From Saprospiraceae bacterium (GTDB lineage: Bacteria > Bacteroidota > Bacteroidia > Chitinophagales > Saprospiraceae), in the NCBI GenBank assembly GCA_029262975.1, contig JAJCYJ010000856.1, positions 1 to 6,659 of the forward strand: DNA of 6,659 bases, given 5' to 3'. Positions within the stretch are counted from its first letter, which is position 1. Each line of letters opens with the position of its first letter. A program made the translations under genes and the position numbers. Positions 1-4,629 of the stretch are shown in pieces. The notes below the pieces were generated by a model that did not search any database, was not told the DNA's origin, and worked only from the letters and a program-made list of their open reading frames with translations.

Positions 1-431
1 ATTTTCATTTGTTTGACAAATTGTACGGGATAGATGAAGTAGATTCAAATAAGGTCAATCAGGTTTTGAGAAATATGGGTTTACCAGAGGATAAGACTTC
101 CTACCAGGATGGTTCATTTACTAATTTAAATTTATCTACTGGACAGAAAAAAAGATTGGCTTTGACAACATCAATAATTGAAGATAAACAAATATATGTT
201 CTAGATGAAGTAGCTGCAGACTTAGATCCTCAATTTAGAGATAGATATTACTATGATCTATTGACTGAATTGAAGCAGCGTAACAAGACAGTTATTGTTG
301 TTTCTCACGATCGACATTATTGGACTGTACCTGATCGAATTTTTGAAATGGAAGATGGATTAATTCGTGAACTTTCCAAAAAAGAAATTGAATCATTATT
401 GTCTTTTGAAAATCAAGAAGATTATGGATAA
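1..431 (+). CDS. Cyclic-peptide-type ABC exporter (SyrD/PvdE family), C-terminal part, truncated at left edge
   Basis: This is the C-terminal part of an ABC transporter nucleotide-binding domain. It would hydrolyse ATP at the inner face of the cytoplasmic membrane to drive export. The frame is open to the left edge (first whole codon at 3), so the TTG at 9 is probably an internal Leu and not a start. Visible motifs are the signature LSTGQ (nt 132-146), Walker B ending in Asp-Glu (nt 204-209), the D-loop AADLDP just after it, and the switch His of VSHD (nt 306-308). The sequence LSTGQKKRLAL, the AADLDPQFRDRYYYDLL stretch and the SHDRHYW segment are characteristic of the SyrD/PvdE fused membrane-plus-ATPase exporters found in siderophore and lipopeptide clusters. 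The membrane domain and Walker A lie outside the window. The next gene starts 71 bp downstream on the same strand. The family call is confident; the substrate is unknown and could be a hybrid peptide/polyketide or its precursor. Confidence 0.88.
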   Translation, partial: FHLFDKLYGIDEVDSNKVNQVLRNMGLPEDKTSYQDGSFTNLNLSTGQKKRLALTTSIIEDKQIYVLDEVAADLDPQFRDRYYYDLLTELKQRNKTVIVVSHDRHYWTVPDRIFEMEDGLIRELSKKEIESLLSFENQEDYG

Positions 432-502
432 AACTACATTTTGCAATTATGATTAACAAGCTTACAATAAATATGGTTAAAGAAATCTAAGCTCCTAACT
501 AA

Positions 503-1375
503 ATGGAAGATTCAGCAAAGAGTAAAAAGAAAGACGGTGCAATAGCACATAAAAATGATAGCGTTTTCAGAACTTATACAATGGAGGCACTGATCATCAT
601 ATTGTTGTTGATTATGGCACTTGTGTATTTTGCAAGCGCGATCTTTGTTGTGGTCCCGGCAGGGCATAAGGGTGTTTATTTCAGGACATTATATAATGGT
701 ACTCATTTAAACAAATATTATGATGAAGGCCTTAGACTAAAATTACCATGGGATAAAATTGTACTTTATAATTCCCGTATTCAGGAACATCATGATTCCA
801 TTATGGTTTTGACTGAAGATGGGCTAGATGTATTGACTCAAATTTCTTTTCGTTATTATCCAGAATATAATAAACTAGGAAGACTCCATAAAGAAATTGG
901 ACCGGACTATTTGACAACAATTCTGGTGCCACGTATCACTGCTATCACCAGGGATGTTATTAGCAAATATGACGTGGAAAAACTTTATTCCACTAGTCGA
1001 GATTCTATTCAGCAAAACATTACTGATTTATCGAAATACCAAATTACCGACAACTATCCAATTATAATTGTCGATGTAGTGATTAGAAGAATAGTATTAC
1101 CGGATTTGGTTGAAGAGGCCATCAATAGAAAGCTCGTATATGAACAACAAATGTTGGAATATGAATTTCGTTTGAAATTGGAAGAACAAGAAGTTATACG
1201 TAAACAAATCGAAGCGCGAGGGATTAAAATATTTACAGATTCGTCTCAGCTGGATATATTAAAATGGTATGGGATACAGGCGACAGAAGCTTTAGCTAAA
1301 TCTCCTAATGCCAAAGTTATTGTAATAGGAACAGATAGTGGAGATTTGCCAATAATTTTGGGTGGAAACAATTAG
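503..1375 (+). CDS. SPFH/prohibitin-family membrane protein
   Basis: This 290-residue protein has a short Lys-rich N-terminus (1-25), one strongly hydrophobic segment (about 28-50), then an SPFH-type domain (about 50-220) beginning VPAGHKGVYF. After it comes the prohibitin-like pattern LPDLVEEAINRKLVYEQQ (199-216), running into a charged helix (about 205-240) ending RKQIEARGIKIF. The C-terminal part (about 241-290) is short and ends in Gly and Asn. SPFH proteins oligomerise into membrane rings or scaffolds that organise microdomains or chaperone membrane proteases. This layout fits a single-pass anchor with most of the protein on one face of the membrane. The start is fixed by an in-frame TAA at 500-502 just before the ATG. 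No NfeD-type partner or FtsH protease is visible. It sits between the exporter and a DUF697 gene, which suggests a role at the membrane alongside export or synthesis; that role is inferred. The family call is confident. Confidence 0.9.
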   Translation: MEDSAKSKKKDGAIAHKNDSVFRTYTMEALIIILLLIMALVYFASAIFVVVPAGHKGVYFRTLYNGTHLNKYYDEGLRLKLPWDKIVLYNSRIQEHHDSIMVLTEDGLDVLTQISFRYYPEYNKLGRLHKEIGPDYLTTILVPRITAITRDVISKYDVEKLYSTSRDSIQQNITDLSKYQITDNYPIIIVDVVIRRIVLPDLVEEAINRKLVYEQQMLEYEFRLKLEEQEVIRKQIEARGIKIFTDSSQLDILKWYGIQATEALAKSPNAKVIVIGTDSGDLPIILGGNN

Positions 1376-1424
1376 AATTAAATGATTAAACAAATATATT
1401 TTTCAAATTGGAATGCTGATTGTT

Positions 1425-1438
1425 ATTATTTAAATAAT
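1425..1438. repeat. 14-bp perfect AT-only palindrome upstream of the first DUF697 gene
   Basis: ATTATTTAAATAAT reads the same on both strands. It lies 36 bp before the DUF697 start and about 50 bp after the SPFH stop. An overlapping pair, CTGATT (1416-1421) and AATCAG (1436-1441), can form an alternative hairpin. It could be an operator for a dimeric regulator or a weak transcript 3'-end structure. There is no GC-rich stem or following T-run, and palindromes arise easily in DNA this AT-rich, so the function is uncertain. Confidence 0.3.
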
Positions 1439-1474
1439 CAGTAATGTTAATTAACTTTTATAAATTAAATTATC

Positions 1475-2122
1475 ATGTCAGAAACACTAACAATGGAATC
1501 AGTAACCGTCGTTTCAAGTAGGAAGAGAAGGGCGGATGCAATTACTAATCGTAGAACGCTCTATGCAGCGGGTGCTGGATTGATACCTATTCCCATTATA
1601 GATATCGCCACATTACTAGGAGTTCAAATCGTTATGATTAAGGACATTGCCGCAGTTTATAACGAATTGCCAAATTTCAGAAGGAATAAGATTAAGAATT
1701 TTATTACAGCTCTGGTAGGTGACTTCGGTGTGGCAGGAATCATGAGCGGAGTGAAGGCCATTCCAATTGTCGGTAGTATTGTTGGATTAATTGGTGCTCC
1801 TGTTACAGCCGCAGCATCTACTTATGCATTAGGCAAAGTGTTTACACAACACTTTGATCAGGGAGGTACATTGCTTGATTTTGACCCTGAAACTTCTCGA
1901 GATTATTTCAGAGAGGAATTTGAAAATGGCAAAAATCTTGCAAATGATATAACAGATGAAACTAATGGTCCAGCCACTAGTGGAAGTCCTAGTGAATCAC
2001 CTGAGGCAAAGTCTTTTCAAAATAAATTATTGAAATCACTCGATAAAATAAATGAGCGGTTGGATAAATTAGAAAGCCAAGGCGATAATAAGACAACTGG
2101 AGCTGCCAAAACTCCAAAATAA
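1475..2122 (+). CDS. DUF697-family protein
   Basis: This 215-residue protein has a DUF697 domain (about 25-130). It contains the family-like run LYAAGAGLIPIPIIDIATLL (29-48), a second amphipathic or hydrophobic part (about 85-120) with the Gly/Ala-rich TAAASTYALGKVFTQHF, and the closing pattern GGTLLDFDPETSRDYF (130-145). DUF697 proteins are hydrophobic, probably membrane-associated, and of unknown biochemical role; a distant relative is the YcjF-type protein next to a GTPase. The tail is Ser/Pro/Glu-rich and probably disordered (about 160-180), ending in a short predicted coiled coil (about 180-201, KLLKSLDKINERLDKLE) that could allow oligomerisation. An in-frame TAA at 1466-1468 supports the ATG at 1475. 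A paralog with an extra C-terminal part lies at 3411-4508. The family call is strong; the function is unknown. Confidence 0.85.
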   Translation: MSETLTMESVTVVSSRKRRADAITNRRTLYAAGAGLIPIPIIDIATLLGVQIVMIKDIAAVYNELPNFRRNKIKNFITALVGDFGVAGIMSGVKAIPIVGSIVGLIGAPVTAAASTYALGKVFTQHFDQGGTLLDFDPETSRDYFREEFENGKNLANDITDETNGPATSGSPSESPEAKSFQNKLLKSLDKINERLDKLESQGDNKTTGAAKTPK

Positions 2123-2146
2123 TATAAGAACAATTGTGTTTTGTCG

Positions 2147-2198
2147 ATCAGAATTTAGACAGTTTGTATTGATAATAATATAGTGTCTAAATTTTGAT
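2147..2198. repeat. Long inverted repeat, 15-nt arms, after the DUF697 gene
   Basis: The left arm (2147-2161) ATCAGAATTTAGACA and right arm (2184-2198) TGTCTAAATTTTGAT are complementary at 14 of 15 positions; the remaining pair is G.T, which still pairs in RNA. The loop is 22 nt. It begins 25 nt after the DUF697 stop codon, a natural place for an mRNA 3'-end stem or processing site. It is not a classic intrinsic terminator, because the stem is AT-rich and no T-run follows it. Arms this long and this well matched are unlikely by chance even in AT-rich DNA. Function not established. Confidence 0.55.
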
Positions 2199-2210
2199 TT
2201 ACATAAAGAC

Positions 2211-2315
2211 ATAGTCTGATTTAATCTACTGATAAGAGCATATATTGATTATTGATATTAGATCAATTATTGATATAAATAATTATCAATCTGATCATCA
2301 AGAAAGTTAGACTAT
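2211..2315. repeat. Nested inverted repeats with repeated ATTGATA motif in intergenic gap
   Basis: This covers most of the rest of the 255-bp gap between 2122 and 2378. ATAGTCTGA (2211-2219) can pair with TTAGACTAT (2307-2315), including one G.T pair. Inside it, ATTGATA (2269-2275) faces TATCAAT (2284-2290) across an 8-nt loop. The 11-mer ATTATTGATAT occurs twice (2248-2258 and 2266-2276), and ATTGATA also occurs at 2168-2174 and 2251-2257. This could be a cluster of regulator sites, a structured untranslated RNA or AT-rich decay. No better gene than the small membrane protein at 2378 was seen in the gap. Confidence 0.4.
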
Positions 2316-2342
2316 AAGAAAAGAGAATTTTGTGCATTGAAC

Positions 2343-2381
2343 ATGACTTTTAAATTAAATATTACAAATTTATCGCTATGA
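2343..2381 (+). promoter_or_regulatory. Possible 12-codon leader frame overlapping the next start by ATGA
   Basis: A tiny frame (MTFKLNITNLSL, stop TGA at 2379-2381) ends inside the start codon of the 51-residue membrane protein, giving a 4-base ATGA overlap. This arrangement is typical of translational coupling. It may equally be chance, since short open frames are frequent and nothing indicates that this peptide is translated. Confidence 0.15.
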
Positions 2382-2533
2382 TATTTCTTTTTTTATTCTA
2401 TGTAGGATTTTGCCTTTTAGTAGCTAACTCTTTGAAGAAGATCAAAATTGGATTTTGGGTAATTCTACTTATGTGCCTTTTATTTACGCCACTAGTAGCT
2501 GTTTTTCTTCTGAAAATTACGCTATTTAGATAG
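2378..2533 (+). CDS. Small two-segment hydrophobic membrane protein (51 aa)
   Basis: The 51-residue frame has two hydrophobic segments: about 2-17 (IFLFLFYVGFCLLVAN) and about 25-48 (GFWVILLMCLLFTPLVAVFL and on). They are separated by a short basic turn, SLKKIKI (18-24). This hairpin pattern, with a basic turn, then Ile-Gly-Phe-Trp, then a Pro-containing second helix, resembles small unnamed membrane proteins seen widely in Bacteroidota. Membership of a defined family is not certain. The ATG at 2378 is the only usable start, because an in-frame TAA at 2351-2353 precedes it and no other in-frame ATG lies between. The gene lies between the DUF697 gene and the thioesterase on the same strand. 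Coding potential is supported by the clean hydrophobic pattern and the basic loop, not by a known homolog. It could act as a small accessory subunit of the neighbouring membrane proteins, which is conjecture. Confidence 0.6.
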   Translation: MIFLFLFYVGFCLLVANSLKKIKIGFWVILLMCLLFTPLVAVFLLKITLFR

Positions 2534-2605
2534 GGGTATTATGTAAATGCACAATAACTACGTGTAAATAATTTGTAAGCTAGAAAAGTAAGATACAAGT
2601 CACTC

Positions 2606-3364
2606 ATGCTGGATCATCAAAAAATTAAATTAGTGTGTCTTCCATTTTCCGGTGGAAGCGAATTCGCTTTCAGGCCGTTGGAAAAGTATTGGCCTAATAC
2701 TTGGAAAATATCGACATTGACTTATCCTGGTAGAGGTCATAGATTGCACCAAGCCCTTTGCAATAATATGGAGGATCTGGTAGACGATTGTTGGCTTCAG
2801 TTAAGGGGAAAATTGGATGAACCTTATGTTCTTTTTGGACATAGCATGGGTGCTCTTGTCGCTTATTTATTAACACATCGCATAATTGAAAATAAGGGCC
2901 CACTTCCTTTAAAATTGATTTTATCAGGAACTTATGGACCTAGTGTGCTCCCTAAAAGACCATATAGGTACTTATTTTCAAAAGAGGAATTTAAGACCAA
3001 ACTTAGGAGCTATGGTGGTCTCCCAGATGAAATACTAAACGATAACGCTGCTTATGATTTTTTTGAATCGATAATCAGATCTGATTTCAAGTTGATAGAG
3101 ACTTGGCGGAAGAATAGTAAACCTCTTTTGAATGTTCCGGCTATTGTGATTACTGGAACCGAAGAAGATATGAGTGAAGCTGATATTCAATTATGGCAAG
3201 AAGAGTTTAGGATGAGAGTGATCTTCAATAAAATTGAAGGTGATCATTTTTTCCTATTCAAAAAACCCTTGGAATTTGTGGATTTGGTTAAGAGATCTCT
3301 TAACGTGTCATTATCATTCCATAGCAATAATGATGAGCGATACTTTTCTATTCCTAACGGATAA
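2606..3364 (+). CDS. Type II (stand-alone) thioesterase of PKS/NRPS assembly lines
   Basis: This 252-residue alpha/beta-hydrolase has the usual size of external editing thioesterases (GrsT/SrfAD/RifR type). These cytosolic enzymes hydrolyse stalled or wrong acyl groups from the phosphopantetheine arms of carrier proteins. Visible family marks are the N-terminal strand LVCLPFSGGSEFAFRPL (9-25), the TYPGRGHRL segment (39-47) typical of the oxyanion-side loop, and the nucleophile elbow GHSMG with Ser80. Then come the conserved LILSGTYGP (104-112) and the late strand IVITGTEEDMS, where Asp188 is the probable acid, followed by GDHFFL with catalytic His214. The lid region lies at about 120-170. The whole triad is therefore present and the protein looks functional. 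The last 20 residues or so (polar, after SLNVSLSF) are a small extension. Its presence beside a megasynthase supports a biosynthetic cluster. It is followed 46 bp later by the second DUF697 gene. Confidence 0.93.
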   Translation: MLDHQKIKLVCLPFSGGSEFAFRPLEKYWPNTWKISTLTYPGRGHRLHQALCNNMEDLVDDCWLQLRGKLDEPYVLFGHSMGALVAYLLTHRIIENKGPLPLKLILSGTYGPSVLPKRPYRYLFSKEEFKTKLRSYGGLPDEILNDNAAYDFFESIIRSDFKLIETWRKNSKPLLNVPAIVITGTEEDMSEADIQLWQEEFRMRVIFNKIEGDHFFLFKKPLEFVDLVKRSLNVSLSFHSNNDERYFSIPNG

Positions 3365-3410
3365 TAGAATTGTATTTCAATTCCATTCATGACATTAAAT
3401 TATATGGCTA

Positions 3411-4508
3411 ATGCCTGCATCAACTAAAACTACAAGTCAAAAAACGGAAGCGGATAAAATTATTCGCCGAAGGATGTTATATGCGGCTGGATTGGGTTTG
3501 ATACCAATTCCTGTAGTTGATGTAGCAAGCATTTTTAGCACTCAAGTTTCTATGGTTCAAGAAATAGCCGAATTGTACGATGTTGCTTTTAAAAAGCGGG
3601 AGGCTGAGATATTTATTGGAGTATTAGTAGGGGATTTAGGAACCTACGGAATTATTAAGTCTATACCTGGATTGGGAAGTGGGTTAGGCGGAGCAGGTTT
3701 GTCTATTAGTGCAGCTGCAGCTACTTATGCGATTGGAAAGGTGTTCGTTCAACATTTTAATCAGGGCAGTACGTTGTTTGAATTTGATCCGGAAAAATCT
3801 CGTGCCTATTTTCATCAATTATATGAAGAAGGACAACTTGAAGATGAATCATTGAAAGAGAAAAAATTCAATCCGAAGTTGACATTCATTCTGATTAGAT
3901 GGTTTGTGTATTTTTTAATTGTTATAGGTATAATCGCGGGCATATTCTATTTTAGTAGACAATCCGCAGCATCTTATGCATTTACCGACAAAGATCTAAA
4001 TGATTTAGAAGAGTCAGCTTCAATTGTACATCTTAGTGAAGAAAAGGAAATAGATTCTCTAACTGCAAACGCCATATTGTCTTTTTCTCCAAATTCTACG
4101 GAAGGTGTAATCAAGGCATACATTGAAAGTGAGGAATCCCGGTATCCTAAAGGATTCGTTCTTGATGCTATTAAATTTTCTGGAAAGTCAGTTTTATTGA
4201 ATAACAGAGGGGGCGTCAAACAGCTGCAGAATATTTCATTTTTAATGAAAAAGTATCCCGATTTACTAATTACAATTTATGGACATACAGTAGATATAGG
4301 TGCTTTGTTTGATCGTCAAAAGATTGGACGGGAAAGAGCGAGGGGACTTAAGGATATAATGGAGAAATTCGGAATTGCAGGGTATCGTATTAAAGGAAAC
4401 TACATCGAAAAACCTACATCACCAGATCAGGAATATTGGGGAGCAGATATTTTGCTCTTTGCTTCTACTGTTGAAGGTAATGTAGTTATTAAGAAATCTG
4501 AAAATTAG
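3411..4508 (+). CDS. DUF697 protein with single membrane anchor and degenerate OmpA-like C-terminal domain
   Basis: The first 140 residues or so are a DUF697 domain clearly paralogous to the protein at 1475-2122. Shared runs include RMLYAAGLGLIPIPVVDVAS (21-40), ATYAIGKVFVQHFNQGSTLF (104-123) and EFDPEKSRAYF (124-134). A charged linker follows, then one strong transmembrane segment (about 158-182, rich in Ile, Phe and Val). A polar region (about 185-245) leads to an OmpA-like peptidoglycan-associating domain (about 248-350) with the recognisable core LLITIYGHTVDIGALFDRQK (285-304) and RERARGLKDIMEKFGI (307-322). The usual GHTD carries Val in place of the Asp, with Asp295 one place later, so cell-wall binding may be weakened; Arg309 of the RA pair is kept. 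If the linker is cytosolic, the OmpA-like part would face the periplasm, linking a DUF697 module to the wall or envelope. The function is unknown. It precedes the megasynthase by 117 bp on the same strand. Confidence 0.8.
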   Translation: MPASTKTTSQKTEADKIIRRRMLYAAGLGLIPIPVVDVASIFSTQVSMVQEIAELYDVAFKKREAEIFIGVLVGDLGTYGIIKSIPGLGSGLGGAGLSISAAAATYAIGKVFVQHFNQGSTLFEFDPEKSRAYFHQLYEEGQLEDESLKEKKFNPKLTFILIRWFVYFLIVIGIIAGIFYFSRQSAASYAFTDKDLNDLEESASIVHLSEEKEIDSLTANAILSFSPNSTEGVIKAYIESEESRYPKGFVLDAIKFSGKSVLLNNRGGVKQLQNISFLMKKYPDLLITIYGHTVDIGALFDRQKIGRERARGLKDIMEKFGIAGYRIKGNYIEKPTSPDQEYWGADILLFASTVEGNVVIKKSEN

Positions 4509-4534
4509 AATATATCAGAAGAACAAATGTAGAA

Positions 4535-4550
4535 ATTGATTAATTGATTA
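4535..4550. repeat. Perfect tandem repeat of ATTGATTA
   Basis: Two head-to-tail copies of ATTGATTA lie in the 117-bp gap between the DUF697/OmpA-like gene and the megasynthase. The ATTGAT core is the same motif that recurs in the gap at 2123-2377, so it could be a shared regulator site. The match is short and AT-rich, so chance is not excluded. Confidence 0.35.
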
Positions 4551-4556
4551 GCAGGG

Positions 4557-4581
4557 TATACACAATATAGAGAAGTGTATA
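4557..4581. repeat. Short inverted repeat, 7-bp arms, upstream of the megasynthase
   Basis: TATACAC (4557-4563) and GTGTATA (4575-4581) are exact inverse complements across an 11-nt spacer, about 45 bp before the megasynthase start. It could be a half-site pair for a dimeric regulator or a small leader hairpin. No T-run follows the right arm, so it is not a convincing terminator for the preceding gene. Confidence 0.3.
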
Positions 4582-4594
4582 AAATGGGTTTGAG

Positions 4595-4606
4595 CATTTT
4601 AAAATG
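4595..4606. promoter_or_regulatory. 12-bp perfect palindrome just before the megasynthase start
   Basis: CATTTTAAAATG is a perfect palindrome ending 19 bp before the ATG at 4626, so it lies in the leader or promoter-proximal area of the largest gene here. It could be an operator, or a hairpin affecting ribosome access. AT-rich palindromes are common by chance and no cognate regulator gene is seen in the window. Confidence 0.25.
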
Positions 4607-4614
4607 AAATTAAA

Positions 4615-4629
4615 ATGATGCGTCTATGA
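4615..4629 (+). promoter_or_regulatory. Minimal upstream frame (4 codons) overlapping the megasynthase start by ATGA
   Basis: ATG ATG CGT CTA TGA encodes only Met-Met-Arg-Leu. Its stop (4627-4629) overlaps the megasynthase ATG (4626-4628). If translated, such a frame would deliver ribosomes directly to the main start. It may also be a by-product of ATG-rich sequence, so confidence is low. Confidence 0.15.

Noticed and set aside
9..11. TTG as the start codon of the exporter fragment
   Set aside because: The frame is open to position 3 and the visible part begins in the middle of an ATPase domain, so this is an internal Leu codon of a gene cut by the window edge.
432..502. Bacteroidota-type promoter (TAnnTTTG) before the SPFH gene
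   Set aside because: TACATTTT at about 435 is only a near match and no correctly spaced TTG element was seen, so no promoter is called. Near matches before 1475 and 2606 failed on the same grounds.
2694..2903. Reverse-strand 69-codon frame
   Set aside because: It lies wholly inside the thioesterase gene, across its catalytic Ser region, and shows no recognisable domain.
3367..3383. GAATTG/CAATTC hairpin after the thioesterase stop as a terminator
   Set aside because: The stem is only 6 bp and AT-rich with no T-run, and the next gene follows within 46 bp on the same strand; not distinguishable from chance.
3974..4219. Reverse-strand 81-codon frame
   Set aside because: It is antisense to the DUF697/OmpA-like gene and has no domain or independent start context.
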